From assembly GCF_030297595.1 (NCBI RefSeq), contig NZ_AP028138.1:1116001-1180000 (forward strand): a stretch of DNA of 64,000 bases, in the 5' to 3' direction. Numbering within the stretch: position 1 is the stretch's first letter; every line of letters begins with the position of its first letter. Both the position numbers and the translations under genes were made by a program. Under the pieces are notes generated by a model, which searched no databases, had not been told where the DNA came from, and was given only the letters and a program-made list of their open reading frames with translations. This DNA is from Polynucleobacter sp. HIN7. Its GTDB lineage: Bacteria; Pseudomonadota; Gammaproteobacteria; Burkholderiales; Burkholderiaceae. Positions 48,250 to 57,912 of this stretch are shown here, piece after piece.

Positions 48250-49503
48250 TTATCGATCAATCTCACCAAATACAATGTCTTGGGTCCCAATGATGGTGAC
48301 CGCATCCGCAATCATGTGACCGCGTGACATCTCATCCATGGCTGCTAAATGAGCAAAGCCAGGAGCCCGAATCTTTAAGCGGTAAGGTTTATTAGCACCA
48401 TCCGAAATGGCGTAGATACCAAACTCACCCTTCGGGTGCTCTACTGCTGCATACGCTTCACCCGTTGGCACATGAATCCCTTCGGTAAAGAGCTTGAAGT
48501 GATGGATCAACTCTTCCATATTGGTTTTCATATCAACGCGCTTAGGTGGGGCTACTTTGTGGTTATCACTCATCACTGGGCCTGGATTAGCACGCAACCA
48601 CTTCACACACTGCTGAATAATGCGATTGGATTGACGCATTTCTTCCATGCGCACTAAATATCGGTCGTAGCTATCGCCATTCACGCCCACTGGAATATCA
48701 AAATCCAACTGGTCATAGACTTCATAAGGCTGCTTCTTGCGCAAGTCCCAAGCAAAACCAGAGCCACGCAACATCGGGCCAGTAAAACCCATCTGCAGAG
48801 CTCGCTCAGGGGAGACCACGCCGATACCCACCAAGCGCTGCTTCCATATTCGGTTATCGGTTAACAAATTGTTGTACTCATCCACATTGGCTGGGAAGCG
48901 ATTACTAAAGTCCTCAATGAAATCCAATAATGACCCGCTGCGGCTCTCATTTAGACGCTTCACCGCTTGCTCACTCCGAATCGCAGACTTGGCGTATTGA
49001 GGCATCTTCTCAGGCAAATCGCGATAGACGCCACCGGGACGATAGTAGGCTGCATGCATACGAGCACCGGATACCGCTTCATACATATCAAAGATATCTT
49101 CGCGATCACGGAAGGCATATAAGAAGATTGCCATGGCGCCAACGTCGAGGCCATGACAGCCAACCCAGAGTAAGTGATTGAGTAGACGGGTAAGCTCATC
49201 AAACATCACGCGGATGTATTGAGCGCGCACTGGAACATCCACATCCAAAAGTTTCTCAATGGCCATGACGTAGGCATGCTCATTGACCATCATCGATACA
49301 TAATCAAGACGATCCATATACGGCACACTCTGAATCCAAGTCCGGGTCTCGGCGAGTTTCTCGGTCGCACGATGCAATAAGCCAATATGCGGATCAGCGC
49401 GTTGGATCACCTCGCCATCGAGCTCAAGCACTAAACGCAATACACCGTGAGCCGCAGGATGCTGGGGGCCAAAGTTGAGGGTGTAGTTCTTAATCTCAGC
49501 CAT
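48250..49503 (-). CDS. nuoD: NADH-quinone oxidoreductase subunit D
   Basis: Quinone-reducing 49-kDa-type subunit, 417 residues. It begins [20 protein letters not shown], containing the quinone-site His, and includes [27 protein letters not shown] and the C-terminal [13 protein letters not shown]. The ATG at 49503 overlaps the end of nuoC by eight bases; the nine upstream codons belong to the nuoC reading region and are not part of the family protein. Confidence 0.97.
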   Translation of the reverse strand: MAEIKNYTLNFGPQHPAAHGVLRLVLELDGEVIQRADPHIGLLHRATEKLAETRTWIQSVPYMDRLDYVSMMVNEHAYVMAIEKLLDVDVPVRAQYIRVMFDELTRLLNHLLWVGCHGLDVGAMAIFLYAFRDREDIFDMYEAVSGARMHAAYYRPGGVYRDLPEKMPQYAKSAIRSEQAVKRLNESRSGSLLDFIEDFSNRFPANVDEYNNLLTDNRIWKQRLVGIGVVSPERALQMGFTGPMLRGSGFAWDLRKKQPYEVYDQLDFDIPVGVNGDSYDRYLVRMEEMRQSNRIIQQCVKWLRANPGPVMSDNHKVAPPKRVDMKTNMEELIHHFKLFTEGIHVPTGEAYAAVEHPKGEFGIYAISDGANKPYRLKIRAPGFAHLAAMDEMSRGHMIADAVTIIGTQDIVFGEIDR

Positions 49504-50101
49504 TTGCCAAGCCACCGTATTGTTCTTCACGAATCACGCGGGGGGTCACCTCACGTGGATCAATCGTGACTGGCTGATACACCACTCGCTTTAACTCCGG
49601 GTCATAGCGCATCTCGACATGGCCCGAGATTGGGAAATCTTTACGGAATGGATGACCAATAAAGCCGTAATCGGTCAAGATACGACGCAAATCCTCATGA
49701 CCATCAAATAGGATGCCAAAGAGATCGAAGGCCTCGCGCTCAAACCAATTGGCTGAGTTCCAAATAGGAACCATCGATGCCACCAATGGATAGTCGTCGT
49801 CTGGAGCAAATACCCGAATACGCAGACGTTGGTTATGCTTGATAGACAGTAAGTGGCTTACCACCGCAAAGCGAGGGCCGCTCCAAGTGCCATCGGCATA
49901 GTCTTTGTAATCAACCCCACATAAATCAATGAGCTGCTCAAACGCTAAGCTGGGATCGTCTCGCAATAACTTAGCTGACTCAGCATACGTTGCGTGATGC
50001 AAGACGATGGTCAACTCACGATGATCGATCGTGGCACTCTGAATACGGTTGCCTAAAACACGATCCAATTGCAAACGAAGTTGTTCGAGACGATCACTCA
50101 T
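49496..50101 (-). CDS. nuoC: NADH-quinone oxidoreductase subunit C
   Basis: A 30-kDa-type structural subunit, 201 residues. Conserved elements are [12 protein letters not shown], the SVVPIW-like strand seen as [39 protein letters not shown] and HPFRKDFP near the end. ATG at 50101 is two bases after nuoB; an upstream open stretch lies inside nuoB and is ignored. C and D are separate genes here, unlike the E. coli fusion. Confidence 0.97.
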   Translation of the reverse strand: MSDRLEQLRLQLDRVLGNRIQSATIDHRELTIVLHHATYAESAKLLRDDPSLAFEQLIDLCGVDYKDYADGTWSGPRFAVVSHLLSIKHNQRLRIRVFAPDDDYPLVASMVPIWNSANWFEREAFDLFGILFDGHEDLRRILTDYGFIGHPFRKDFPISGHVEMRYDPELKRVVYQPVTIDPREVTPRVIREEQYGGLANG

Positions 50102-50102
50102 T

Positions 50103-50585
50103 TCAACCCTTCCGCGCAATGGTGCTGGTGCGACCAATTTTGGCCTGCAATTGAATGATGCCGTAGATCAAGGCTTCGGCCGTTGGTGGACAACCAGGAA
50201 CATACACATCCACTGGAACGATGCGATCGCATCCGCGTACCACCGAATAAGAGTAGTGATAATAGCCACCGCCGTTAGCACATGAACCCATCGATATCAC
50301 CCAACGCGGTTCTGGCATCTGGTCATAGACCTTGCGTAAAGCGGGGGCCATTTTGTTACATAAGGTGCCCGCCACGATCATCAAATCCGATTGACGAGGC
50401 GATGGACGGAACACCACCCCAAAACGATCGAGGTCGTAACGCGATGCGCCCGCATGCATCATCTCAACTGCGCAACAGGCCAAACCAAAGGTCATCGGCC
50501 AAAGCGATCCGGTTCTGGTCCAATTAATTAACTGGTCAGCCGAAGTCGTTACAAAACCTTGTTTTAGAACACCTTCAAGTGCCAT
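50103..50585 (-). CDS. nuoB: NADH-quinone oxidoreductase subunit B
   Basis: Holds cluster N2, the last iron-sulfur centre before quinone; 160 residues. The tandem Cys pair [19 protein letters not shown] and [11 protein letters not shown] provide the four ligands, with [12 protein letters not shown] between. It starts six bases after nuoA. Confidence 0.97.
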   Translation of the reverse strand: MALEGVLKQGFVTTSADQLINWTRTGSLWPMTFGLACCAVEMMHAGASRYDLDRFGVVFRPSPRQSDLMIVAGTLCNKMAPALRKVYDQMPEPRWVISMGSCANGGGYYHYSYSVVRGCDRIVPVDVYVPGCPPTAEALIYGIIQLQAKIGRTSTIARKG

Positions 50586-50591
50586 CGACGT

Positions 50592-50951
50592 CTACTCCCA
50601 ATCCAGGGCGCCCTTTTTCCAGATGTAAGCAAAACCAACGATAAATTCGAGGAGGAAAATTGCCATCGCAATGTAACCTTCCCAGCCAATATCCCTCAAG
50701 GCAATACCCCAAGGAAATAAAAAAGCGGTTTCGAGATCAAATAGGATAAAGAGAATGGCGACTAGGTAGTAGCGCACATCGAATTTCATACGAGCATCTT
50801 CAAAGGCTTCAAAGCCGCACTCGTATGGAGAATCTTTTTCTGAATAAGGTTTGGAGGGGGCTAACACTTTTCCCAAAACAATGGGAGCAAGACCGACGCC
50901 GATACCAACAAGAATAAACAACAGTACTGGGAAGTAATTTGAAAGGTTCAA
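50592..50951 (-). CDS. nuoA: NADH-quinone oxidoreductase subunit A
   Basis: Three-helix membrane subunit of 119 residues and first gene of the operon. The conserved [20 protein letters not shown] loop contains the Cys that switches conformation in the active/deactive transition of related enzymes. The start is TTG at 50951 with AGGA nine bases upstream; no ATG is available at the family N terminus MNLSNYFPV. It lies about 110 bases downstream of tRNA-Leu. Confidence 0.96.
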   Translation of the reverse strand: MNLSNYFPVLLFILVGIGVGLAPIVLGKVLAPSKPYSEKDSPYECGFEAFEDARMKFDVRYYLVAILFILFDLETAFLFPWGIALRDIGWEGYIAMAIFLLEFIVGFAYIWKKGALDWE

Positions 50952-51008
50952 CTTCTTCTATCCTGTGTCAGATTTCCAAACGTTCGAATTATCAACGACT
51001 TTCATTTT

Positions 51009-51045
51009 GGGATTCTTGATTTACAGCAATAAGACAAGAATTCCC
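51009..51045 (-). other. Strong hairpin between tRNA-Leu and nuoA
   Basis: GGG-ATTCTTG and CAAGAAT-(T)-CCC form a ten-pair stem with one bulge and a 16-base loop. No U-run follows on the minus strand, so it is a poor terminator. Its place between a tRNA and the nuo message suggests an RNA-processing or mRNA-protecting structure if secG, tRNA and nuo share a primary transcript. Confidence 0.45.
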
Positions 51046-51063
51046 GACCAAACTATTCCACTT

Positions 51064-51148
51064 TGGTGCCGACGGCGAGACTCGAACTCGCACAGCCTAA
51101 GCCACTACCCCCTCAAGATAGCGTGTCTACCAATTTCACCACGTCGGC
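51064..51148 (-). tRNA. tRNA-Leu (anticodon GAG)
   Basis: An 85-base class II tRNA on the minus strand. The acceptor arms GCCGACG and CGTCGGC pair perfectly, discriminator A and CCA are encoded, and the anticodon stem CTATC/GGTAG frames the loop TTGAGGG with anticodon GAG (reads CUC and CUU). The D-loop GTGAAATTGGTAGAC and T-loop GTTCGAG are standard, with a variable arm of Leu type. It lies between secG and nuoA. Confidence 0.97.
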
Positions 51149-51188
51149 ATCTCGGAAAAGCCCTACAACAACCCTCAATTCTACCGCA

Positions 51189-51211
51189 TTGCACCTTCCA
51201 AAAAGGTGCAA
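51189..51211 (-). terminator. Hairpin directly after secG
   Basis: A perfect 9-base inverted repeat (TTGCACCTT / AAGGTGCAA) with a 5-base loop begins one base after the secG stop. A U-run is missing on the distal side, so termination would be weak, which would allow read-through to the tRNA gene 40 bases on. Confidence 0.4.
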
Positions 51212-51212
51212 A

Positions 51213-51575
51213 TTAGCGAGGCACGACCGGCTTACCGGGTTCTGAACTTGCTCCATTTGCTGGAGTGGCGCCACCTTGCTGGGCAGGGGCTACGGTCGGC
51301 AAGGTTGAGTTGGATAAAACCCCTGACTCAACAGGCTTTTTAGTACCCAACCACGTAATTCCTAAGGTACTTACAAAAAAGATCACTGCAAAAATAGCAG
51401 TGGTGCGCGAGAGGAAGTTTGAGGAACCAGTCGCCCCAAATAAACTGCCTGAGGAACCTGAACCAAATGCGGCACCCATATCAGCACCCTTACCTTGCTG
51501 AATTAAGACCAAGCCAATGATGGCCAATGCAGAAACTACTTGCAGGACCACGAATAAAGTTTTAAGCCATTCCAT
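51213..51575 (-). CDS. secG: Preprotein translocase subunit SecG
   Basis: Small auxiliary subunit of the SecYEG translocon, 120 residues with two transmembrane segments (about 4-22 and 50-70). The loop IQQGKGADMGAAFGSGSSGS and GATGSSNFLSR are family hallmarks. GGAG lies seven bases before the ATG at 51575. A Pro/Ala/Gly-rich C-terminal tail of about 40 residues is typical of betaproteobacteria. It is 36 bases downstream of tpiA. Confidence 0.96.
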   Translation of the reverse strand: MEWLKTLFVVLQVVSALAIIGLVLIQQGKGADMGAAFGSGSSGSLFGATGSSNFLSRTTAIFAVIFFVSTLGITWLGTKKPVESGVLSNSTLPTVAPAQQGGATPANGASSEPGKPVVPR

Positions 51576-51611
51576 TTCTGTTCTCCATATTGTCATTCAT
51601 CATGCAATCCA

Positions 51612-52361
51612 TCACGCTCGACAGATTGCTAAAAACTCCTTGGCATCTAACGACGCACCACCAACCAACGCCCCATCAATATCGGGCATGGCAAAAAGCT
51701 CCGTGGCGTTATCGGCACGGACACTGCCCCCATAAATAATCCCAATATGAGAGGCCACATCATCATCAAACTCAGCCAGTTGCAAACGAATCGCCCGGTG
51801 CATATCTTGGGCCATTTGCGCACTGGCAACTTTACCTGTACCAATTGCCCAAATCGGTTCGTACGCAATCAAGCAATCTACCAATCGATCCTGCAGGGTG
51901 CTCACCTGACTGGCAACCTGTCGCCTCACCACCTCGACCGCACGCCCAGAATTTCGTTCATCGGCTGTTTCACCAACACAAATGATTGGTGTCAGCTCAT
52001 GATCTAAAGCCTGCTCTGCCTTAAGGGCAATGCTCTCATTAGCCTCGCCATACTGCATGCGACGCTCCGAGTGACCGACGATCACAAAGCGAACGCCCAT
52101 CTCTTGCAACATGCTCGCACTCACCTCACCTGTATACGGACCGGATGCATAGGCCGATACATCTTGCGCACCCAACTGAAGTTGCGAACTTCCCAAATAG
52201 CTGCCACATTCTTGCAAATAGGGAAAGGGTATGCAGACACCGAAGCGGCGCCCTGCGGGCATGCCCTGCTGCATCTCTGCAATGACCGTTTGCAACCAAT
52301 CCCGATTACTACGAACACTGCCATTCATCTTCCAATTGCCGATGACCGTCAATGCGCGCAT
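51612..52361 (-). CDS. tpiA: Triosephosphate isomerase
   Basis: Glycolytic interconversion of dihydroxyacetone phosphate and glyceraldehyde-3-phosphate. The 249-residue TIM barrel has Lys11 in NWKMNG, the electrophile His in IVGHSERR, the catalytic Glu in AYEPIWAIGTG and phosphate-binding YGGSV near the end. The ATG at 52361 is preferred over the preceding GTG. It lies ten bases after the quinone oxidoreductase gene. Confidence 0.97.
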   Translation of the reverse strand: MRALTVIGNWKMNGSVRSNRDWLQTVIAEMQQGMPAGRRFGVCIPFPYLQECGSYLGSSQLQLGAQDVSAYASGPYTGEVSASMLQEMGVRFVIVGHSERRMQYGEANESIALKAEQALDHELTPIICVGETADERNSGRAVEVVRRQVASQVSTLQDRLVDCLIAYEPIWAIGTGKVASAQMAQDMHRAIRLQLAEFDDDVASHIGIIYGGSVRADNATELFAMPDIDGALVGGASLDAKEFLAICRA

Positions 52362-52371
52362 CACAACTCTC

Positions 52372-53370
52372 TTACACCGTTAAAACAATTTTTCCGACAT
52401 GCTCGCTCGATTCCATCAATCGATGCGCATCAGCGGCTTGCTCTAAGGAAAATGTTTTATAAATGACTGGCTTTAGTTGACCCGCATTCAGTAAGGGCCA
52501 CACCGTCTGATACAACTCTTTGGTAATTTGATGCTTGAAGGCGACAGGTCTAGGACGCAAGGTCGATCCCGTGATAGTTAAGCGGCGACGCAATATTTGG
52601 CCCGTATTGACTTCTGCCTTTGAGCCCCCCATGATCGCAATGATCACAATACGACCGTCATCGGCCAAGCAATCAATCTCGCGCTGTAAATAGGTGCCGG
52701 TGACCATGTCTAAGATCACATCCACACCTTTGCCATTGGTAGCCTTCTTGATTTCTTCTACAAAGTCTTGAGTTTTGTAATTGATTGCAAGATCTGCGCC
52801 CAATTGCGTGCAGGCCGCACACTTCTCATCGCTTCCTGCAGTAACAAAAACTCGATGACCGAGTGCTTTGGCAATCAGAATAGCGGTCACACCAATACCA
52901 CTGGAACCACCTTGCACCAGCAGAGTCTCACCTTTACTGAGATGCCCGCGTTGAAAGACATTGCTCCATACGGTAAAGAATGTTTCTGGCAAAGACGCTG
53001 CCTCAATATCTGAAAAACCTTTTGGATAGGGCAAACATTGCGCGATTGGAGCAGTGCATAAATCCGCGTATCCGCCACCCTGAACTAAGGCACAGACTTT
53101 ATCGCCCACCTTCAAACCAAAGGTGTTATCAGCGTGTGCGAGATCACCGCCAATAATCTCCCCAGCCACTTCAAGACCGGGGATATCGGATGCACCTGGA
53201 GGAACGGGGTAGTGCCCTTTTCGTTGCAAGACATCCGGACGATTAATACCGGCCGCCTTCACCCGAATTAAGACCTCACCTGAACCTGCGCTTGGCACAG
53301 CAGGATCAGGGCGCTCAGCTTTGACCAACATCTCTGGCGCGCCATACTCCCGAATCTCCATTACACGCAT
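52372..53370 (-). CDS. NAD(P)H-quinone oxidoreductase (PIG3-like, zinc-free MDR)
   Basis: A 332-residue medium-chain dehydrogenase/reductase lacking the zinc ligands of alcohol dehydrogenases. The substrate domain has AAGINRPDVLQRKGHYPVPPG; the Rossmann motif is LVQGGSSGIGVTAILIAKALG. The pattern, including ASLPETFFTVWSNVF, fits the PIG3/quinone oxidoreductase subfamily. It lies between pnp and tpiA, a conserved betaproteobacterial neighbourhood. Confidence 0.92.
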   Translation of the reverse strand: MRVMEIREYGAPEMLVKAERPDPAVPSAGSGEVLIRVKAAGINRPDVLQRKGHYPVPPGASDIPGLEVAGEIIGGDLAHADNTFGLKVGDKVCALVQGGGYADLCTAPIAQCLPYPKGFSDIEAASLPETFFTVWSNVFQRGHLSKGETLLVQGGSSGIGVTAILIAKALGHRVFVTAGSDEKCAACTQLGADLAINYKTQDFVEEIKKATNGKGVDVILDMVTGTYLQREIDCLADDGRIVIIAIMGGSKAEVNTGQILRRRLTITGSTLRPRPVAFKHQITKELYQTVWPLLNAGQLKPVIYKTFSLEQAADAHRLMESSEHVGKIVLTV

Positions 53371-53384
53371 ACCAATACTCCTAC

Positions 53385-55526
53385 TTAAACGGTCTCGTTG
53401 GGACTATCGCTTGCCTGAGTATCTGCTGAACCAGACTCCGGGGTTAACAGAGCTTTCATGGATAAACGCAAACGACCGCGCTCATCGGCTGCGAGTAATT
53501 TCACACGCACGACCTGACCCTCTTGCAAGAAGTCTTTGACATCCTTCACGCGCTCCGTTGAGATCTCAGAGATATGTAACAGCCCATCTTTACCCGGAAG
53601 GATATTCACGAGGGCGCCAAACTCAAGTAACTTCACCACTGGTCCCTCATAGACCTTACCAACTTCAGCTTCAGCCGTGATACCTTCGATCTTGGCTTTC
53701 GCTTGCGCCATACCTTCTGCACTGGTTGAGGCAATCGTGACCGTACCATCATCTTTAATATCAATGCTGCACCCGGTCTCTTTAGTGAGCGCCTGGATCG
53801 TTGCGCCGCCCTTACCAATCACTTCACGGATCTTGTCCGGATGGATCTTAAAGGTTACCATGCGTGGTGCGTGCTCTGATAGCTCTGTGCGGACAGAACC
53901 CATCGCTTCTTGCATTTTGCTCAGAATATGCAAACGGCCTTCTTGGGCTTGCGCCAACGCAACCTGCATGATTTCTTTGGTAATACCCTGGACCTTAATA
54001 TCCATCTGCAAGGCAGTAATACCGTTAGCGGTACCAGCTACCTTAAAGTCCATGTCGCCTAAGTGATCCTCATCACCCAAGATATCGGTTAAGACGGCAA
54101 AACGATTACCATCTAAGATTAGGCCCATGGCAACACCGGCCACATGCGCCTTCACTGGCACACCAGCATCCATCAGCGCTAAGCAGCCACCGCATACCGA
54201 GGCCATTGAGGACGAACCATTGGACTCGGTAATCTCAGAGACCAAACGAATGCTGTATGCAAACTCTTCCATGCTTGGCAATACTGGTACTAAAGCGCGC
54301 TTTGCTAAACGGCCGTGACCAATCTCACGACGCTTGGGTGTACCAACGCGACCGGTCTCGCCGGTTGCAAATGGAGGCATGTTGTAGTGGAACATAAAGC
54401 GATCGCGATACTCGCCTTCGAGCGCATCAATAATTTGCTCATCGCGTGCTGTTCCAAGAGTTGCAACTACTAAGGCTTGCGTCTCGCCTCGAGTAAAGAG
54501 TGCGGAGCCGTGGGTGCGAGGCAATACACCGTTGCGAATTTCAATGGGGCGCACGGTTCGAGTATCACGGCCGTCAATGCGTGGCTCACCATTGAGAATT
54601 TGGCTACGTACGATCTTTGCTTCGATCTCGAACAAGAGATTACCAACCTCCACTTCATCCACTTCACCGTCAGCGGCCAACTGGGTCATGACATTTGCAA
54701 CCACTTCTTTAATCTTGGTGGAGCGAGCTTGCTTTTGACGAATTTGATACGCATCCCGCAATGGGCCCTCTGCCAAACTTTGTAACTTGGCGATCAAAGC
54801 TTCGTTCTTGGGTGCTGGTTTCCAATCCCACTCGGGCTTACCGGCATCACGCACCAGCTCCTGAATCGCATTGATCGCGATTTGTGACTGCTCGTGTCCA
54901 TACACAACAGCACCTAGCATGACGGCTTCAGATAACTGTTGGGCCTCAGACTCCACCATCAATACTGCTGCTTGGGTACCCGCCACAATCAAATCGAGTT
55001 CGCTCGTCGCTTGCTCGCTACGATTGGGGTTGAGTAAGTACTGGCCATCACGATAACCAACGCGCGCCGCACCCATGGGGCCATTAAATGGAATACCCGA
55101 AATTGCCAGGGCTGCAGATGATGCAATTAAAGCTGGAATATCAGCTGGCACATCAGGATTAATCGACATCACATGTACGACCACCTGGACTTCGTTATAA
55201 AAGCCTTCTGGGAATAATGGGCGAATTGGACGATCAATCAGACGAGAAATTAAGGTCTCGCCTTCGGAAGGGCGTCCCTCGCGACGAAAGAATCCCCCAG
55301 GAATCTTGCCAGCAGAATAGGTCTTCTCAATGTAGTCAACGGTTAAGGGGAAAAAGTCTTGGCCCTCTTTCGCTGTTTTAGCACCGACTACCGTGGCGAG
55401 CACCACAGTGTCATCCATATTGAGGAGTACAGCACCACTGGATTGGCGAGCAATCTCACCGGTTTCCATGGTGACGGTGTGTTGGCCCCATTGAAACGTT
55501 TTTACAACTTTATGAAACATTGACAT
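53385..55526 (-). CDS. pnp: Polynucleotide phosphorylase
   Basis: 3'-5' phosphorolytic exoribonuclease of 713 residues. It has two RNase PH-like domains separated by a helical linker, then a KH domain ([20 protein letters not shown]) and an S1 domain ([20 protein letters not shown]) before a short tail. The second core holds [20 protein letters not shown] and [19 protein letters not shown] sequence. ATG at 55526 has GGAG eight bases upstream; upstream in-frame codons are in the structured leader. The leader has three hairpins, consistent with RNase III-dependent autocontrol known for E. coli pnp. Confidence 0.97.
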   Translation of the reverse strand: MSMFHKVVKTFQWGQHTVTMETGEIARQSSGAVLLNMDDTVVLATVVGAKTAKEGQDFFPLTVDYIEKTYSAGKIPGGFFRREGRPSEGETLISRLIDRPIRPLFPEGFYNEVQVVVHVMSINPDVPADIPALIASSAALAISGIPFNGPMGAARVGYRDGQYLLNPNRSEQATSELDLIVAGTQAAVLMVESEAQQLSEAVMLGAVVYGHEQSQIAINAIQELVRDAGKPEWDWKPAPKNEALIAKLQSLAEGPLRDAYQIRQKQARSTKIKEVVANVMTQLAADGEVDEVEVGNLLFEIEAKIVRSQILNGEPRIDGRDTRTVRPIEIRNGVLPRTHGSALFTRGETQALVVATLGTARDEQIIDALEGEYRDRFMFHYNMPPFATGETGRVGTPKRREIGHGRLAKRALVPVLPSMEEFAYSIRLVSEITESNGSSSMASVCGGCLALMDAGVPVKAHVAGVAMGLILDGNRFAVLTDILGDEDHLGDMDFKVAGTANGITALQMDIKVQGITKEIMQVALAQAQEGRLHILSKMQEAMGSVRTELSEHAPRMVTFKIHPDKIREVIGKGGATIQALTKETGCSIDIKDDGTVTIASTSAEGMAQAKAKIEGITAEAEVGKVYEGPVVKLLEFGALVNILPGKDGLLHISEISTERVKDVKDFLQEGQVVRVKLLAADERGRLRLSMKALLTPESGSADTQASDSPNETV

Positions 55527-55548
55527 CTTTTTTTCTCCAAACATACGC

Positions 55549-55652
55549 ACCGCGGATCCACAGCGCCGCGGTATCACTGGAGTGATTGTTTGATGAACCC
55601 AAGTGGGATGCCATTCCAGTGCGCCTCTTTTAAGAAGAAACGCATTGGAATG
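55549..55652 (-). promoter_or_regulatory. Structured leader of pnp (three hairpins)
   Basis: Three inverted repeats lie in the rpsO-pnp gap: CATTCCAGTGCG/CGCATTGGAATG (55612-55652, 11 of 12 pairing strictly), ATCACT/AGTGAT (55573-55586) and ACCGCGG/CCGCGGT (55549-55572). In E. coli a long leader hairpin is cut by RNase III, after which PNPase degrades the duplex and silences its own mRNA. The same role is inferred here from position and structure. Confidence 0.55.
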
Positions 55653-55751
55653 ACACGATCCCTAGAAGCCGGTCATCTTGAACCACTCAAAGTAGAGCCT
55701 TGCCGGTTTGGCAACACCCTACTTCATTGCAATGCTGACAAAAACAAGAAA

Positions 55752-56021
55752 TTACTTACGTAAACCTAGTTTGTCGATCAGCGCGCGATAACGGTCCAGA
55801 TCCTTGCTCTTGAGGTAATCCAAGAGACGGCGACGGCGCGAGACCATCTTCAACAAGCCACGACGGCTGTGATGATCTTTTGCGTTTGCCTTGAAATGGG
55901 GGGTAAGTTCATTGATACGAGCGGTTAATAACGCCACCTGAACTTCGGGGCTACCCGTATCGTTTGCGCCACGCGCGTTTTGTTTGACGATTTCCGCCTT
56001 ATTAATGTCTGCAACTGCCAT
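55752..56021 (-). CDS. rpsO: 30S ribosomal protein S15
   Basis: Primary 16S-binding protein of the central domain, 89 residues, the family's standard length. The four-helix fold is recognisable from [18 protein letters not shown], the [10 protein letters not shown] loop that contacts rRNA and [14 protein letters not shown] seven bases upstream selects ATG at 56021 over an ATG two codons earlier. It precedes pnp, as in most proteobacteria. Confidence 0.98.
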   Translation of the reverse strand: MAVADINKAEIVKQNARGANDTGSPEVQVALLTARINELTPHFKANAKDHHSRRGLLKMVSRRRRLLDYLKSKDLDRYRALIDKLGLRK

Positions 56022-56079
56022 CTTCATACTCCATACGTGCGGACACTCAAGCTTGCACCTGATATGCCGTGTTAATAAA

Positions 56080-56100
56080 AAGCTTTATAAATCAAAGCTT
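56080..56100 (-). terminator. AT-rich hairpin upstream of rpsO
   Basis: AAGCTTT and AAAGCTT, a perfect 7-base inverted repeat with a 7-base loop, are followed on the minus strand by TTTATT. It could end read-through from leuA or be part of the rpsO leader. Confidence 0.4.
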
Positions 56101-56111
56101 CAGCATTCTAA

Positions 56112-56147
56112 CAGACCGCACCCTCCGATTGTGAGCAAAGCGGTCTG
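56112..56147 (-). other. 8-base inverted repeat between leuA and rpsO
   Basis: CAGACCGC and GCGGTCTG pair perfectly across a 20-base loop, 38 bases after the leuA stop. No U-run follows. TAGAAT, a five-of-six -10 match possibly serving rpsO, begins directly after the distal arm on the minus strand, so the repeat may be a 3' end structure of leuA or an operator next to the rpsO promoter. Confidence 0.4.
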
Positions 56148-56158
56148 ATAGTTCATAA

Positions 56159-56179
56159 AGTTATATAAATCAATAACTT
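56159..56179 (-). other. AT-rich inverted repeat after leuA
   Basis: AAGTTAT and ATAACTT pair across a 7-base loop five bases after the leuA stop, with one bulged extension (CATAAAG / CTTATG). No U-run follows. With the two repeats downstream it makes the leuA-rpsO gap a run of three hairpins. Confidence 0.4.
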
Positions 56180-56184
56180 ATGAT

Positions 56185-57732
56185 TTAAGGTGCCATCTGG
56201 GCATTGAGCTTAATCGCGCTGGGGTCGTGCAATTTGTTCAATGCCGCTAAATAGGCCTTGGCCGAGGCAGCAATAATGTCGGGGTCCATACCCACTCCAT
56301 TCACAATTCGACCCCCTTTAGAGAGCCGAACAGTAACCTCCCCCTGCGACTCGGTTCCTGAGGTAATGGCATTGACTGAGTAGAGCAAGAGTTCAGCGCC
56401 GCTTTGTACTTTGTTCTCAATCGCATGCAAGGTGGCATCAACCGGGCCATTACCCTCCGCCTCCGAATGCACATCATGACCACCCATCTTGAACACCACC
56501 TTCGCCGATGGCTTTTCACCGGTCTCAGAATGTTGGTTCAAGGAAATGAAACTGAAGTGCTCATTCTGATCAGCCACTGAAGAGTCTGACATTAAAGAAA
56601 TAATGTCTTCATCAAAAATCTCGGCCTTTTGATCGGCCAAAGCCTTAAAGCGGGCGAAGGCATCATTGAGCTCACTCTCAGACTCCAACACAATCCCCAA
56701 CTCGGCAATGCGTTGCTTAAAGGCATTGCGACCAGACAACTTACCCAGCACGATGCGGTTGGTCGCCCAGCCCACATCTTCGGCACGCATAATTTCATAG
56801 GTATCGCGCGCTTTCAATACGCCGTCCTGATGAATACCTGATGCATGGGCAAAGGCATTGGCGCCAACCACTGCTTTATTCGGTTGCACCACAAAGCCCG
56901 TGATTTGCGAGACCAATTTAGAGGCTGGCACGATCTGCTTCGTATCAATGCCCACATCCAACTGAAAGAAATCCTTCCGAGTTCGTACCGCCATGACAAT
57001 TTCTTCTAAGGATGTATTTCCCGCGCGCTCGCCAAGACCATTAATCGTGCACTCCACCTGGCGGGCGCCGCCAATATGCACACCAGCTAAGGAGTTGGCC
57101 ACGCCCATCCCTAAATCGTTATGGCAATGCACGGACCAGATGGCTTTGTCTGAGTTCGGAATCCGAGTGCGCAAGGTTTTAATGAACTCGCCATAGAGTT
57201 CAGGAACGGCATAACCAACCGTATCAGGAACATTAATGGTGCTCGCACCCTCAGCAATCACTGCCTCCAAGACCTGGCACAAGAAGTCCATATCCGAGCG
57301 GTAGCCATCCTCGGGAGAGAACTCAATATCACCTGCCAAGTTTCTGGCAAAGCGGATAGACTTTTTAGCCTGCTCATACACCTGCTCCGGGGTCATGCGC
57401 AATTTCTTTTCCATGTGCAAGGCGCTGGTTGCCAAGAACACATGAATACGTTTTGCATTGGCTGCCTTGAGGGCATCTGAAGCGCGAGTGATATCAGTCT
57501 CATTGGCACGCGCGAGTGAGCACACCACCGAGTCTTTCACGGCTGCAGCAACCGCAGAGATAGCTGCAAAGTCGCCTTCGGAGCTAGCTGCAAAACCGGC
57601 CTCAATCACATCGACCCGTAAGCGCTCGAGTTGACGGGCAATTCGTACCTTTTCATCTCGGGTCATGGATGCACCAGGTGACTGTTCACCATCGCGCAAG
57701 GTGGTATCAAAAATAATTAATCGGTCACTCAT
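56185..57732 (-). CDS. leuA: 2-isopropylmalate synthase
   Basis: First committed enzyme of leucine synthesis, joining acetyl-CoA and 2-oxoisovalerate. The 515-residue protein is the long LeuA form: catalytic barrel with [14 protein letters not shown] near the N terminus and metal ligands in [14 protein letters not shown] near residue 200, then a C-terminal regulatory domain (about 390-500) that binds leucine for feedback inhibition. Two adjacent ATG codons are possible; the second fits the ribosome site AAGGA better. A leader peptide, antiterminator and terminator lie upstream. Confidence 0.97.
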   Translation of the reverse strand: MSDRLIIFDTTLRDGEQSPGASMTRDEKVRIARQLERLRVDVIEAGFAASSEGDFAAISAVAAAVKDSVVCSLARANETDITRASDALKAANAKRIHVFLATSALHMEKKLRMTPEQVYEQAKKSIRFARNLAGDIEFSPEDGYRSDMDFLCQVLEAVIAEGASTINVPDTVGYAVPELYGEFIKTLRTRIPNSDKAIWSVHCHNDLGMGVANSLAGVHIGGARQVECTINGLGERAGNTSLEEIVMAVRTRKDFFQLDVGIDTKQIVPASKLVSQITGFVVQPNKAVVGANAFAHASGIHQDGVLKARDTYEIMRAEDVGWATNRIVLGKLSGRNAFKQRIAELGIVLESESELNDAFARFKALADQKAEIFDEDIISLMSDSSVADQNEHFSFISLNQHSETGEKPSAKVVFKMGGHDVHSEAEGNGPVDATLHAIENKVQSGAELLLYSVNAITSGTESQGEVTVRLSKGGRIVNGVGMDPDIIAASAKAYLAALNKLHDPSAIKLNAQMAP

Positions 57733-57774
57733 CATCTATTCCTTGTCTAAACATCCAATACTGGTTTTCTAAAA

Positions 57775-57800
57775 CAAAAACCCCAGCGGTTTAGCTGGGG
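57775..57800 (-). terminator. Attenuator terminator of leuA
   Basis: On the minus strand CCCCAGC and GCTGGGG pair perfectly around a 6-base loop and are followed by TTTTTG and TTTT. It is a strong rho-independent terminator 42 bases before leuA. CCAGCCCCAGC (57794-57804), the base of its 5' arm, can instead pair with a GC-rich run at 57845-57856, which would form an antiterminator. Confidence 0.9.
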
Positions 57801-57834
57801 CTGGTTTGCGAACTTAGTGCCTTACTTCATGTGT

Positions 57835-57906
57835 CTAAGCGCGACCCGCCCCGAGCCGAAGGCCCAGTGCTAGAAGAAGTAGAAGCGCATTGAATTGATT
57901 CATCAT
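57835..57906 (-). CDS. leuL: leu leader peptide
   Basis: A 23-codon open frame whose product reads MMNQFNALLLLL, then ALGLRLGAGRA. Eight of the 23 residues are Leu, five of them consecutive (codons CTT, CTA, CTT, CTT, CTA). It lies between a promoter-like box and a U-tailed terminator in front of leuA. Slow decoding of the Leu run would leave the following GC-rich segment free to pair with the 5' arm of the terminator and so let transcription reach leuA; a ribosome reaching the TAG stop would mask that segment and allow termination. No ribosome site precedes the ATG. Confidence 0.85.
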   Translation of the reverse strand: MMNQFNALLLLLALGLRLGAGRA

Positions 57907-57912
57907 GGAAAT

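Noticed and set aside
51064..51148. tRNA-Leu as a genomic island attachment site
   Set aside because: No integrase, no direct repeat of the tRNA 3' end and no foreign genes; both flanks are conserved housekeeping genes.
57736..57774. Additional T-rich stretch between the leuA attenuator and leuA as a second terminator
   Set aside because: No stem precedes it; it is simply the spacer that holds the leuA ribosome site.
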